A stretch of DNA of 64,000 nt from AP-15 sp963700185 (GTDB taxonomy: Bacteria; Pseudomonadota; Alphaproteobacteria; ATCC43930; CGMCC-115725): the NCBI GenBank assembly GCA_963700185.1, contig CAVOWP010000021.1, positions 1 through 64,000 on the forward strand, given 5' to 3'. The notes under the pieces are model-generated. The model searched no databases. It was not told the DNA's origin and saw only the letters and a list, made by a program, of their open reading frames with translations. Position numbers and translations under genes: made by a program. Shown piece after piece: positions 52,023 to 61,882 of the stretch. How positions within the stretch are numbered: the stretch's first letter is position 1; each line of letters starts with the position of its first letter.

Positions 52023-54053
52023 ATGGGGAAGAAGACCAACGGTGCGAGGCCGGCCGCCAAGGCTCACCTGGCCCACACCGGCTCGACCAGCCCGGCTCTC
52101 GACAATGCCGAACCGGACAGGCGCATCGGCGCGCGGACATTGGGTCCGGTTTCGGACCTCGAACGTCACTTGCCTTCCGACTGGTGGCGCACGCTGTTCA
52201 ACTCGCTCTACCTGGAAACCGACGGCGATATCATCGAGAACGACCGCAATACGGCCGATGAAGTCGATTTGTTGATCCGCAGCGTCGGGCTCGAGCGCAA
52301 CGACCGCATTCTCGATCTGTGCTGCGGTCAAGGGCGTCACTCACTGGAACTCGCCAGCCGCGGCTTCCCAAATGTCACCGGGCTCGATCGCTCCCGTTAT
52401 CTGATCCGCCTTGCCCGCAAGCGCGCCAAGCAGCGCAACCTGCAGGTCTCGTTTCATGAGGGCGATGCGCGGCGGTTTCGCCTCGGCGACGGTGACTTTC
52501 ACTGCGTTTGCATCCTGGGGAACTCCTTCGGCTATTTCGAGCGTCCGGAGGACGATCTCGCCGTGCTCGAAGCGGTCAACCGCGCCCTCGCCTCCGGCGG
52601 GTCGCTCGTCATGGATTTGATGGATGGCGACTGGATGCGCCGTCATTTCGAGGCGCGCTCGTGGGAGTGGGTCGACCAGAACCATTTCGTTTGCCGAGAG
52701 CGCGACCTCGCCGGGGACGGCGACCGGCTGATCAGCCGGGAGGTCGTGGTGCACGCCGAGCGCGGGGTGATCGCCGACCAGTTTTATGCCGAGCGGCTCT
52801 ATTCGAAGGAGCGCCTCGAAGCGCTGCTGACCGGCGCCGGGTTTGCCAACGTCCGATTTCATTCGCTGCTCGCGCCGGATTCGCATCGCAATCAGGATCT
52901 GGGCATGGTCGCCCACCGGCTCTTCGTGACCTGCGAAGCGCCGCGACGGGCGCACCGGCTGCCGCACCGTGCCGCGCTGTTCTCCGACGTGACCGTGATC
53001 CTCGGGGATCCCCGTCTGCCCGATGTGGTGAAGCGGGACGGGCGCTTTGGCGAGGAGGACATCGAGACCGTCGACCGGCTCAAAACGGCGCTGCGCGAGC
53101 TCCCCGACTATCGCTTTCGTTTTGTCGATAATCACGCCTCGCTGTTTGCCGATCTCAGGGCGAGCCGCCCGCATTTCGTCCTCAATTTCTGCGACGAGGG
53201 CTTCAACAACGACGCCTTCATGGAAATGCATGTGCCGGCACTGCTGGAGATGCTCGACATCCCCTACAGCGGCGCCGGGCCCAGCTGCCTCGGCCTCTGC
53301 TACAACAAGTCGTTGGTGCGCGGCATCGCCCAGGCGATCGACGTGCCGGTGCCGGCCGAGACTTACTTCAACTCGGACGATCTGGCGGCGACGATCCCGT
53401 CGGTGTTCCCGGCATTGATCAAGCCGAACTATGGGGACTCCTCGATCGGCATCACCAAGGATGCCGTGGTCCATACCTGGGAAGAGGCGATCACCCGCCT
53501 CGGCCGGCTGCGGGAACAAATGCCGGGCTGCCCGATCCTGATCCAAGAATTTCTGACCGGTCCCGAATATTCGATCGGGATCATCGGCAATCCGGGACAA
53601 GGCTACCGGGTATTGCCGCCGCTCGAAGTCGACTATTCAGGGCTCGACCCGGAATTGCCGCAGCTGCTGCCCTACGAATCGAAATGGGTCCCCAACTCGC
53701 CCTATTGGACGCAGATCGGCTATCGCGAGGCGCGGCTCGACGAAGAAGCGCGCCGCAAGATCGTCGACTACTCGAACATCCTGTTCGAGCGACTCGGCTG
53801 CCGCGACTATGCCCGCTTCGATTTCCGTGCCGACGCCGAGGGCGAGATCCGGCTGCTCGAGGTCAACCCGAACCCCGGCTGGTGCTGGGACGGCAAGCTC
53901 AACCTGATGGCCGAGATGGCGGGGCTGCGCTACTCCGACCTTCTGAAGCTGATCATCGAAGCGGCCCAGGAACGAGTCGCCGCGCAACACCCCGGTCTCG
54001 TCATCCCCCTCGCCGAGGGGCGCGCGCAGCGCTCAGCTGGCCGCCGCGGCTGA
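52023..54053 (+). CDS. Methyltransferase / ATP-grasp ligase fusion
   Basis: A 676-residue two-domain enzyme. Residues about 45-300 form a class I SAM methyltransferase (ILDLCCGQGRHSLELASRG at about 96-114; DFHCVCILGNSFGYF). Residues about 320-650 form a D-Ala-D-Ala-ligase-type ATP-grasp. Its features are SGAGPSCLGLCYNKSLVRG, FPALIKPNYGDSSIGIT (phosphate loop), ILIQEFLTGPEYSIGII and LEVNPNPGWCWDGK (magnesium-binding E and N). ATP-grasp ligases join a carboxylate to an amine through an acyl phosphate, so the product may be a methylated dipeptide or amino-acid conjugate. The GH13-PQQ gene follows after 137 bases. The substrates are unknown. Confidence 0.85.
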   Translation: MGKKTNGARPAAKAHLAHTGSTSPALDNAEPDRRIGARTLGPVSDLERHLPSDWWRTLFNSLYLETDGDIIENDRNTADEVDLLIRSVGLERNDRILDLCCGQGRHSLELASRGFPNVTGLDRSRYLIRLARKRAKQRNLQVSFHEGDARRFRLGDGDFHCVCILGNSFGYFERPEDDLAVLEAVNRALASGGSLVMDLMDGDWMRRHFEARSWEWVDQNHFVCRERDLAGDGDRLISREVVVHAERGVIADQFYAERLYSKERLEALLTGAGFANVRFHSLLAPDSHRNQDLGMVAHRLFVTCEAPRRAHRLPHRAALFSDVTVILGDPRLPDVVKRDGRFGEEDIETVDRLKTALRELPDYRFRFVDNHASLFADLRASRPHFVLNFCDEGFNNDAFMEMHVPALLEMLDIPYSGAGPSCLGLCYNKSLVRGIAQAIDVPVPAETYFNSDDLAATIPSVFPALIKPNYGDSSIGITKDAVVHTWEEAITRLGRLREQMPGCPILIQEFLTGPEYSIGIIGNPGQGYRVLPPLEVDYSGLDPELPQLLPYESKWVPNSPYWTQIGYREARLDEEARRKIVDYSNILFERLGCRDYARFDFRADAEGEIRLLEVNPNPGWCWDGKLNLMAEMAGLRYSDLLKLIIEAAQERVAAQHPGLVIPLAEGRAQRSAGRRG

Positions 54054-54190
54054 GGTGGCGTAACCTGGTCAAGTCAACCGCCCCGGCGTCGCCTCCAAGA
54101 AATTTTCGGCATGTGAAGCGGCTCACACCTCTCTGACGCCCTTTAGGTATAGTAAACGCAGAACGCAATTCTGAGGCGGAGGGGGCCCTG

Positions 54191-57100
54191 ATGACGGGTC
54201 TGAACGCAAAGCGTTGGCTGCGTATCACGCTCGCTGCAGCAAGTTTGGCAATGTTGGTTGCCGCAGAACCGGCGGCCGCATCCACCCTGCGGGTCTCGGC
54301 CGGATCCGCCCAGCGGGCGGCAAACGAGGTCGAAGCGGACTACACGACCTCGCATGTGCTGATCAGCGAAACGGCTCACGAAAGCGTCCCGATCACGATT
54401 TTTTTCGATCCGCAGGTGACCGGGGTCGAGTCGGCCGAGGTGTTCACCAACCTCGATCGCCGAGACTGGGCGACGGCCGACCCCAATGGCAATGGCGTCG
54501 AAGAAGGGATCAGTCCGCCCTCCGGCAACAGCATCGCTGCAGGAGACGATCGCCACTACTACAAGGCTTATCCAATGAGCCCGGTTCCCGGCGGGTACCT
54601 GCTCACCCTGCCGATCACGAAAACCGGTGCCTACCGCCTCACAGCGCGCTACCGGCTGACCTCGGATCCGCCGGACGCATACCGCTGGTACGACAGCGAG
54701 CAGAATGGGCGAGGGGTTCCAAAACGCGATCACGCCATCGTCGTCTCGCCGGAGAAAGCAAAAGACCTCCAGCTTTACGAAGCCAATCCGCTGACGATCG
54801 CCGCCACTGGAACGGCGCCGGACCAGCGGGGAACCTTTGCCAAAATGACGACCCCCAGCCCCAGCGCAGGCGGTCCGCGCTTCAGCCTAGCCTATTTGAA
54901 GCAACTCGGGGTCAATGCCCTTTGGCTGCAGCCCGTTCATCCGCGCGGGATCGACGGGCGCCAGATCGATCCCGCCACCAATCGGCCGTTCGAGCTCGGC
55001 AGCCCATATGCGGTCAAGAATTACTTCGCGGTGATGCCGTTGATGGCCTCGGGTTTCAGCCCGGGATCGACGCCCGCCGCGAACGACACGCCGCAAGGGC
55101 GGGCTGCCGCCCTGACCGAGTTCCAGAGCTTCGTCAAGGCGGCGAACGCGCAGCGTATCACCGTCTTTCTCGACGTGCCGTTCAATCACACGGCCCACGA
55201 CACGGAACTCGCCCCGCCGGGCCAACATTATTGGGGGAACGCCGGCACCACCGACACCTCCGAGATCCGCGCAGTCGAAGCACGAATTTTCTCGCGGTCC
55301 GACGAATATGACCAGCGCGCAACCAGCGCCAGTAACGTTGCCGCCGCGCCGGACCGCTTCGATTTTGGCAAATGGGCGGATGTTTCAGACCTCTATTTCG
55401 GCCGCTACGCAGCGCTGGTCTTCAATCAGACACAACAAGACAACTATAAAAACGAGGGTGACTGGTTTGACTACAGCGTGGGGTCCGAAGACGGCACCGG
55501 CCCGGGCAATAGTCATTTCGACCAGATCACGCAGCGGGTTTGGCAGTTATTCGGCGACTATATGCAGTTTTGGCTGGCTGAGACGGGATACCCGGAGAAC
55601 CCGGAACACACGGCGCTCGACATAACCGCGGGGATTGGCGGGCTGCGAGCAGATTTTGCTCAGGGCCTGCCGCCCCAAGCCTGGGAATACATCATCAACC
55701 GGACTCGGTCGCGCAAATGGGACTTTGTGTTTATGGCCGAGAGCCTCGATGGGGGCGCCGTCACCTACCGCTCAAACCGGCATTTCGACGTGTTGAATGA
55801 AAATCTGATCTACGCCTTTCACGGCGCGACCAAGGCCGGTGATTTCCAATCGTTATATAACAGCCGGCGCGCCAGCTATGGCAACTCGCTGGTCTTGTTG
55901 AATACCAGCTCGCAAGACGAAGACAACTACAAGGACCCCTACGAGGCCACGCTGCGGTTCGCCGTCAACAGCACGATGTATGGCGTGACCATGATCTTCC
56001 CCGGCCAGGAGCTCGGTCTGAAGGGAACGATCGTTCCGGCTGCCCCCAATAGCACCGGCAGCCAGCCCTTCGGCTACGAGCGTTTCGAATTGAACTTCGG
56101 CAAACAGATCCCGCAATTCAAAACCTACAACTCGATGATGCCGCTGTGGCGGCAGCTCGACCGCAACACGGGCGACGCAATCCATCTGCTCGCGCTCTAC
56201 TCGGCAATCTCTGAGGCACGGAGCGCCAGCACGGCGCTGCGCAGCAAAGAGGGATGGTTTCTCCGCCTGAAGCGCAACCCGCCGCAGGACCAGATCTTTG
56301 GCGTCGGCAAGGTGGAGAAGGCAGGCGCCGATCCGGCGTCCAATGACACTGTCTTTGCGTTCGTCAATCTGGCGGTGGGCGCCAACAGCGCAACCCCGAA
56401 CGGCGTCGGGTTCGACGTCGACGTCAAGGCGGGTCAGCAGAACGTATTCGGGATCAGCCCCAATCACACCTACAACGTCAAGAACATCGCCGCTCTCGAT
56501 CCGAACCGCAGAAACCGCTGCCTGTGGGGCGCTGGACGGTCGGGCGCCGATGTTCTGCAGAACGGCATCTCTGTCAGCATGAACCGTGTGCCGGCCGATG
56601 AAGAAGGCTGGGCCGCCGCGCCTTACGAAGCGCAATACCTGAAGCTGATCGACACGACCTCAAAAAACGAATGCGGCACTGCTGCCGATGCCGGCGTCAT
56701 GCCGAAGCATCCTGTTCTGACGCGCTCCTATGACAACAACAGGACTGGCGCCAATACGAACGAGCAGTCCTTGACGCCCTCCGCTATCAAGACGCGGGGC
56801 CTTCGGAAGGTCTTTTCCCTCAAAGTCGAAGGCGATGACCCCAACATCGAGGCACAGCCGCTATATGTTCCCGACGTTCAGATGAGCGACGGCACGAAGC
56901 ACGACGTCGTCTATCTGTTTTCGATGTCCAACAACGTGCGCGCGTTCGACGCCAATACCGGCGCGCAGCTGTGGCCTCGCCCGGTTTCGCTCGGCAAGCC
57001 GTTTGTGCCCGACCCGAGCGATCCGGTCGATATCTACCACATCAACAAATCCTTCGGGATCCTCAGCACCCCCGTCATCGATCGCGAGACCGGAACGATC

Positions 57101-58477
57101 TATGCCGTGAACTGGATTGTCGACAGCAACGGCAACCGGCAACTCAAGGTCAATGCCTTGAGCTTGAAGGACGGCAAGCCGCCCGCGGGGAAAGAACAGC
57201 CTCTGCCGATCGAGGCGTCGGTGATCAATGCGAGTGGACAGAAAATCGCCTTGAACCAGGTGCAAAAGCAGCGCGCGGCATTGCTGCTCGTTCCTCTGGG
57301 ACCGAAGACTTCGCCGCAGACCCACAAGATTCTGTATGTGACGACCACCGGCTCGGATACCGCGCCGGCGAAGCCCGACGCGACATTGCAAAATCACGGC
57401 TGGGTCGTGGCTTTCGACGTCGACGACTGGAAGGAGGTCGGCCACTGGCTGGCCACGCCAAACAGCTTTGGCGGTGGAATCTGGCAGTCGTCGCAAGGCC
57501 CAGCCGCCGACGACCAGGGCAATGTCTATGTGGTCACCTCGAATGGCGGCTATCTCCCCAACCCCGACGGCAGCAAAAAGGACTTCAACGGCCAAACAGA
57601 CTTCGCCGAGAGCTTTGTCAAACTGTCGCTCGAACCGGGACCGCAGGGCCCGTCGCTAAAGCTCGCCGACTGGTTTTCGCCATTTCGCGACTCGGCACGC
57701 AAGATTTGGACGCCCCAGGAAGTCGCGCCCTTTATGGGCGGCTATAATTATGAAGATCAGGACGTGGGCACGAGCGGCCCGGTATTGCCCCCAGGCACCG
57801 ACCTTTTGCTCGGCGCCGGTAAGGACGGCGTGCTCTACGTGCTCGACCGGAACAATATGGGCAAGTCGATCGGCGATTTCTCCAAATTGAAGGCGCCCCC
57901 AACCTTCCTCACTTTCGATCCAGATCCGAATTCCCCAGTCTATCGGGGTGCCTCGCCTGTCGGTAACATGGACTTCAAGCCGCAACCCGGCTGGAAGACG
58001 CATCACTTGCACGGCTCGCCGGTTTATTGGGTCAGCGCCAAACACGGACCCATGCTGTTCGCCTGGGGAGAAAATGCCGAGCTGCGCGCCTTCGCCTTCG
58101 ACCCTTCCGGCCGCGTCAAGCTGCTCGCGCACGGGTCCGAGCTGGCTTCGGGGCCGCTGGCGACGGATCCCGACGTTATGGGCGGCATGCCCGGCGGAAT
58201 GGTGAGCTTGTCCGCGAACGGACAGAACAACGGGATCGTGTGGGGCACTGCCCCGCTGAGCGGCGACGCCAATAAACACGTGGTCGACGGCGTCATTCGG
58301 GCATACGACGCGTCCGACTTCGATCCCGGCTCCAATCCCGGCGCGCCGCTGAAGCTGCGCCTTCTCTGGCAGCAGGCCGGGTTCAAATACAGCAAGTTCT
58401 GCCCGCCGGTGGTTGCCGACGGCAAACTGCTGGTCCCGACTTTCGACGGGCAGGTTGACGTCTACCAACTGAACTGA
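54191..58477 (+). CDS. Giant secreted GH13-like / PQQ-propeller fusion protein
   Basis: A 1428-residue protein with a signal peptide (cleavage after AAA, about residue 35). After a beta-rich N-terminal domain, residues about 220-640 form an alpha-amylase-type (GH13) barrel. FLDVPFNHT has the first conserved Asp328, GGLRADFAQ the nucleophile Asp488, FMAESLDGG the acid/base Glu517, and TSSQDED Asp576, where the usual preceding histidine is glutamine. From about residue 840 a quinoprotein-like propeller follows (YDNNRTGANTNEQSLTP, AQPLYVPDV, NVRAFDANTGAQLW, LSTPVIDRETGTIYAVNW). GGAGGGGG precedes ATG. The joining of both folds in one chain is unusual. It may couple sugar cleavage or binding to dehydrogenation. 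Confidence 0.85.
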   Translation: MTGLNAKRWLRITLAAASLAMLVAAEPAAASTLRVSAGSAQRAANEVEADYTTSHVLISETAHESVPITIFFDPQVTGVESAEVFTNLDRRDWATADPNGNGVEEGISPPSGNSIAAGDDRHYYKAYPMSPVPGGYLLTLPITKTGAYRLTARYRLTSDPPDAYRWYDSEQNGRGVPKRDHAIVVSPEKAKDLQLYEANPLTIAATGTAPDQRGTFAKMTTPSPSAGGPRFSLAYLKQLGVNALWLQPVHPRGIDGRQIDPATNRPFELGSPYAVKNYFAVMPLMASGFSPGSTPAANDTPQGRAAALTEFQSFVKAANAQRITVFLDVPFNHTAHDTELAPPGQHYWGNAGTTDTSEIRAVEARIFSRSDEYDQRATSASNVAAAPDRFDFGKWADVSDLYFGRYAALVFNQTQQDNYKNEGDWFDYSVGSEDGTGPGNSHFDQITQRVWQLFGDYMQFWLAETGYPENPEHTALDITAGIGGLRADFAQGLPPQAWEYIINRTRSRKWDFVFMAESLDGGAVTYRSNRHFDVLNENLIYAFHGATKAGDFQSLYNSRRASYGNSLVLLNTSSQDEDNYKDPYEATLRFAVNSTMYGVTMIFPGQELGLKGTIVPAAPNSTGSQPFGYERFELNFGKQIPQFKTYNSMMPLWRQLDRNTGDAIHLLALYSAISEARSASTALRSKEGWFLRLKRNPPQDQIFGVGKVEKAGADPASNDTVFAFVNLAVGANSATPNGVGFDVDVKAGQQNVFGISPNHTYNVKNIAALDPNRRNRCLWGAGRSGADVLQNGISVSMNRVPADEEGWAAAPYEAQYLKLIDTTSKNECGTAADAGVMPKHPVLTRSYDNNRTGANTNEQSLTPSAIKTRGLRKVFSLKVEGDDPNIEAQPLYVPDVQMSDGTKHDVVYLFSMSNNVRAFDANTGAQLWPRPVSLGKPFVPDPSDPVDIYHINKSFGILSTPVIDRETGTIYAVNWIVDSNGNRQLKVNALSLKDGKPPAGKEQPLPIEASVINASGQKIALNQVQKQRAALLLVPLGPKTSPQTHKILYVTTTGSDTAPAKPDATLQNHGWVVAFDVDDWKEVGHWLATPNSFGGGIWQSSQGPAADDQGNVYVVTSNGGYLPNPDGSKKDFNGQTDFAESFVKLSLEPGPQGPSLKLADWFSPFRDSARKIWTPQEVAPFMGGYNYEDQDVGTSGPVLPPGTDLLLGAGKDGVLYVLDRNNMGKSIGDFSKLKAPPTFLTFDPDPNSPVYRGASPVGNMDFKPQPGWKTHHLHGSPVYWVSAKHGPMLFAWGENAELRAFAFDPSGRVKLLAHGSELASGPLATDPDVMGGMPGGMVSLSANGQNNGIVWGTAPLSGDANKHVVDGVIRAYDASDFDPGSNPGAPLKLRLLWQQAGFKYSKFCPPVVADGKLLVPTFDGQVDVYQLN

Positions 58478-58982
58478 ACGCTCATGACGCGAAAGGACCG
58501 CCTCCGCAAAATTGTCATTAAACCTTCATCTCCTTCCGAGTTTCCCCTTGCGTCGCCGGCAGATCAGCGTATCTATCGGGGTCTCGACGCACTCGCACGT
58601 GCCTATGGCCCATGGTGGTTATGCAACGACGTAACGCGTCCTTTTTGGCAGCCCGGCCCAGCAAATCGCCATGGGGCCGGTCCCGAGAGGGAGGACGGTA
58701 TGGTTGCTTTCCAATCAAGGGGCGGCGTGGTGCCCCGCCCTGACGCCAACCTCCGCGGGACGCGCCTGCGCGGGCGGGGTAACCGGGTCATCGACCCGAG
58801 TAGTTTAGGCTAATTCGCAAAATTTCGGCCGAGCTGCCTCGATGAGGCCGCATCGGTAGTCGTTTCGGTTCCGCCGTTCGGCTGAACCGAGGCTGCGCCC
58901 TGTGTTTTCCCGGGTGAGGTCTCGGTCGTCGTTCGGCGCCACCGATTGCGTTTAGCCGCCTTACTACAAGGATGACCCGGTG
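58478..58982. other. Intergenic region, no gene seen
   Basis: About 500 bases between the fusion gene and the decarboxylase. Short open frames are arginine/proline-rich and without recognisable features. No T-tailed hairpin or RNA gene was identified. Confidence 0.45.
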
Positions 58983-60113
58983 ATGAGCGAGAGGATTGCC
59001 CGCTTTCTTGCCGAACAAACCCCCGAGACCCCGTGTCTCGTCGTCGATCTCGACCTGATCGTCGAGGCCTATGAGGCGCTGCGGCATTATTTACCGCTCG
59101 CCCGGATTTATTATGCGGTTAAGGCGAACCCGGCCGCCGAAATCGTCGCCATGCTCAACCGCAGGGGCGCCAGTTTCGATGTCGCGAGCCGCGGCGAAAT
59201 CGAACTCTGCCTCGGCAACGGCGTCGTTCCCGACCGGTTGTCTTTCGGCAACACGATCAAGAAGGAAAAGGATATCGCCTACGCCTATCAGGCCGGGGTG
59301 CGGCTGTTTGCCTTCGACAGCGCTCACGAGCTCGACAAGCTGGCGCGCGCCGCCCCTGGCGCAAGAGTCTTCTGCCGGATCCTCGTCACCTGCGACGGCG
59401 CCGAGTGGCCGCTGTCGCGCAAATTCGGCTGCGCGCCGGAGATGGCTGTCGAGCTATTGCGCCAGGCGCGTGACGCCGGTCTCGACCCCTATGGCATTTC
59501 CTTTCACGTCGGCTCGCAGCAGACCGACCTCGGACAATGGGACGGCGCGGTTGGCGCCGCGGCGCGGATGTTCTCGGCGCTCGCCGAGGCCGATATCAGC
59601 CTGCGTTTGGTCAACATCGGCGGCGGCTTCCCAGCGCATTACAGCGGCGAGGTACCGGGGGTGGAGCGCTACGCTCGGGCGGTGATGGCGGCGATCACGC
59701 GGCATTTCGGCAATGACCTGCCCGAGATCATCATCGAGCCGGGGCGCTCGCTGGTCGGCGATGCCGGCGTCATTCAGAGCGAGGTCGTGTTGATTGCCGA
59801 AAAGGGCGGCGGTGACGACCGGCGCTGGGTATATCTCGATGTCGGTAAGTTCAACGGGCTCGCCGAGACGATGGACGAGAGCATCAAATACCGCATCGTG
59901 ACGCGCGACCGGGGCGGGTCGGCCGGTCCAGTCGTCCTCGCCGGCCCGACCTGCGACAGCGCCGACATCCTTTACGAAAAGACCGAGTACCGGCTGCCGC
60001 TCGCCCTGCGGGTCGGCGACAAGATCGAGATCCTGTCGACCGGCGCCTACACCGCGAGTTACGCCTCGGTCGGCTTCAACGGCTTCGCGCCGATCCGAAC
60101 CTACTGCATCTGA
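58983..60113 (+). CDS. Lysine/ornithine decarboxylase, PLP fold type III
   Basis: A 376-residue alanine-racemase-fold decarboxylase. The PLP lysine is in YYAVKANPAAEIV. HVGSQQTDLGQW, NIGGGFPAHY and EPGRSLVGDAGV form the phosphate and ring contacts. GPTCDSADILYE supplies the active-site cysteine and aspartate from the partner subunit. YTASYASVGFNGFAP ends the protein. It converts ornithine or lysine to putrescine or cadaverine; which one cannot be told. ATG 58983 has AAGGAT upstream. Overlaps the convergent DUF1194 gene by 13 bases. Confidence 0.88.
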   Translation: MSERIARFLAEQTPETPCLVVDLDLIVEAYEALRHYLPLARIYYAVKANPAAEIVAMLNRRGASFDVASRGEIELCLGNGVVPDRLSFGNTIKKEKDIAYAYQAGVRLFAFDSAHELDKLARAAPGARVFCRILVTCDGAEWPLSRKFGCAPEMAVELLRQARDAGLDPYGISFHVGSQQTDLGQWDGAVGAAARMFSALAEADISLRLVNIGGGFPAHYSGEVPGVERYARAVMAAITRHFGNDLPEIIIEPGRSLVGDAGVIQSEVVLIAEKGGGDDRRWVYLDVGKFNGLAETMDESIKYRIVTRDRGGSAGPVVLAGPTCDSADILYEKTEYRLPLALRVGDKIEILSTGAYTASYASVGFNGFAPIRTYCI

Positions 60114-60775
60114 GTGCTGGGCGCCTCGGCGATCTCCTGCACAAGTTTGCGGAGCATCGCGTCGGCAAAACTGCGGAAATCCCGTGCGGCGACGACGAAG
60201 GCGCCGGGGCCGCCGATCACATTGCTGCGGTAATACGCCTCCAGCCAAGGCTCCTCGGTCAGGATCGTAAGCCCGTTGATCGAGATCCCGGCCGCGACGA
60301 CGCGATCGCGCGCCGCGGCCGGAGGCAGCCCGAAATTGGCCATTCCGTCGCCGGAGATGTCGATGATCCGGCGCGGTGCCGGCTCGGGCATATGGTCGAA
60401 CGCGGCAGCGGCGACGAGCAATGCCGGCCCGATCGCGGTCAGCCCTTCGGAACTGCGCTGCGTCGCACGGAGGGCGGCGGCAAAGGCGGCGGCGCCGGTT
60501 GCGTCCGCGAACCGGGTCCACCCGACCGTGATCGCGATGCGGTCGGGATCGGACCATTCCAGCACCAGCGCTTCGATGCCGCCCGGAACAGCTGAGATCG
60601 CGCCGGCGAGGCTGGGGTTCTCGAAGGCACGCGCCGTGCCGTCGCGCTGCAGCAGATAGGAATCGGCCGTCACACTGGCCGACACGTCGACCGCGAGCAC
60701 CAGCGCAAGCCCCGCGCCGGTTGCCGGCGCCGATGCGGCCAGCAGAGCTGCCGTAGCTAGGAGCCATCTGGACAC
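60101..60775 (-). CDS. DUF1194 (von Willebrand A-like) exported protein
   Basis: A 224-residue protein. Signal peptide SRWLLATAALLAASAPATG, then LVLAVDVSASVTADSYLLQRDG, a D-x-S-x-S metal-binding motif of VWA folds. ALVLEWSDPDRIAITVGWTRFAD, RRIIDISGDGMANFG and GLTILTEEPWLEAYYRSNVIGGPGAFV are DUF1194 hallmarks. GTG 60775 begins the signal peptide; the frame is open much further up through a REP element, so that part is not coding. Function unknown. Confidence 0.85.
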   Translation of the reverse strand: MSRWLLATAALLAASAPATGAGLALVLAVDVSASVTADSYLLQRDGTARAFENPSLAGAISAVPGGIEALVLEWSDPDRIAITVGWTRFADATGAAAFAAALRATQRSSEGLTAIGPALLVAAAAFDHMPEPAPRRIIDISGDGMANFGLPPAAARDRVVAAGISINGLTILTEEPWLEAYYRSNVIGGPGAFVVAARDFRSFADAMLRKLVQEIAEAPSTQMQ

Positions 60776-60792
60776 GCAAAATTCCCATCGCC

Positions 60793-60911
60793 TTCCCGGC
60801 GAAAGCCGGGACCCATGGCCCCGTCGCCTCGAACTTCTCACGCAATCGCGTCGCTTACCAATGATGGCAAGCTCGTGCCGTGGAACGATGGGCCCCGGCT
60901 TTCGCCGGGGA
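60793..60911. repeat. Inverted REP-like pair
   Basis: The block at about 60793-60823 (cccggcgaaagccggg then cccatgg) recurs inverted at about 60886-60911 (gatgggccccggctttcgccgggg). Immediately upstream of the DUF1194 start. Same family as the arms at 2230-2600. Confidence 0.7.
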
Positions 60912-60980
60912 AGCAATTCGGTCAGCGGCAGGTATCCCTTCACGCTATAACGCGCGCGGACAATAAGGAACGGCAATCTC

Positions 60981-61412
60981 TCAGCTAGGAGGCCGGCGGC
61001 TTCGGGCGCGAAGCAGCCGGTACCAAATCGCGAGAGCAAGAAGGAGGACGAGCACGCCGATCACGAGAAATGGGGAAATCCGGCTCTGCGACTGCTGCGA
61101 TTCGCCGCCGACACGGATCATTACCCGCGCGACCTGATCGGCGCCCTTCGCCTCGGCGCTCCAGAAACCGTCTTGATCGGCCTCGAAAACAAATTTGCCT
61201 TGAGCGTCGGTGCGCCCGGTGATCGCGGGCGTTTTAGCGTCGCCGGGGGGAAATACCTGGACCTCGGCGTTCGCCAGCGGCTTGCCGTCCTGGGTCGCGA
61301 ATTGCACCGTCACCTTGTGCGTCGCAAACAGATCGAAGGCGACCGAGGGTGCGGGCAAGAGCAGGAGCGCTGTGGTCAGGGTAAAGACTACGGCGAAGGC
61401 GAATCTGAGCAT
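60981..61412 (-). CDS. Membrane-anchored protein with carboxypeptidase-regulatory-like domain
   Basis: A 143-residue protein. Signal peptide (VVFTLTTALLLLPAPSVA), then a beta-sandwich (VTVQFATQDGKPLANAEVQVFPPG, ITGRTDAQGKFVFEADQDGFWSAEAKG) and a C-terminal membrane helix (FLVIGVLVLLLALAIWYRLL) with a basic end. The domain should face the periplasm. ATG 61412 matches the signal peptide; no strong ribosome site. It resembles the accessory protein fused to or near metal uptake systems, but no function can be assigned. Confidence 0.7.
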   Translation of the reverse strand: MLRFAFAVVFTLTTALLLLPAPSVAFDLFATHKVTVQFATQDGKPLANAEVQVFPPGDAKTPAITGRTDAQGKFVFEADQDGFWSAEAKGADQVARVMIRVGGESQQSQSRISPFLVIGVLVLLLALAIWYRLLRARSRRPPS

Positions 61413-61644
61413 GCGAGAAAGATAGCGCTCTCCCGGTCTGGCGCCAGCGACAAGCCGGGTGGCCTCCGTTCGAATTTCCTTTTTCGACCCTAATAAGTCA
61501 TAGGTGGTCCGGACGGCTGATCCCGAAAGCGGTCGTTCGGTGACTAGACCCGGCGGCGCCCTCGCACCCATCCTGGACATTCCTCCCGCTTGCGCCACTT
61601 CCCGTGAGCAGCCGTTCACCTTGACGGCAATTGGATGCGGAAGG

Positions 61645-61830
61645 TCAGCCGCTGGTCCGTATTGTATCGATCAGTGCCCCGAGCGCTGCCGATGTGTTAC
61701 GGTTGTGCGGATAATTGAGGCAGAGCGGCGGCGAGCGCAGCATCCAGTCTTCGAGCACATATTGTAGTCTGCCCATTGCGACTGCTTCGGCCGCCACCGC
61801 CAATCCGATGCCCTCACCGTCACAGAACAC
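61645..61830 (-). pseudogene. C-terminal fragment of a LysR-family regulator
   Basis: Reads GEGIGLAVAAEAVAMGRLQYVLEDWMLRSPPLCLNYPHNRNTSAALGALIDTIRTSG, the typical last part of a LysR substrate-binding domain (G-x-G-I-x at the start, P-L-x-L-x-Y-P before the last helix). All upstream sequence, including the DNA-binding domain, is gone. The break lies next to the TetR promoter region. A remnant, not a working gene. Confidence 0.7.
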
Positions 61831-61882
61831 TCACTCGTAAGAAAGTGCCAAAATAGTGTTAGCGCGAGCATCAACACGGTTC

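Noticed and set aside
58484..58813. Possible small gene after the GH13-PQQ fusion
   Set aside because: Composition becomes arginine/proline-rich shadow sequence, no ribosome site or family motif.
60776..61039. Extended N-terminus of the DUF1194 protein
   Set aside because: This open stretch crosses a REP-like inverted pair and precedes a proper signal peptide, so it is not part of the protein.
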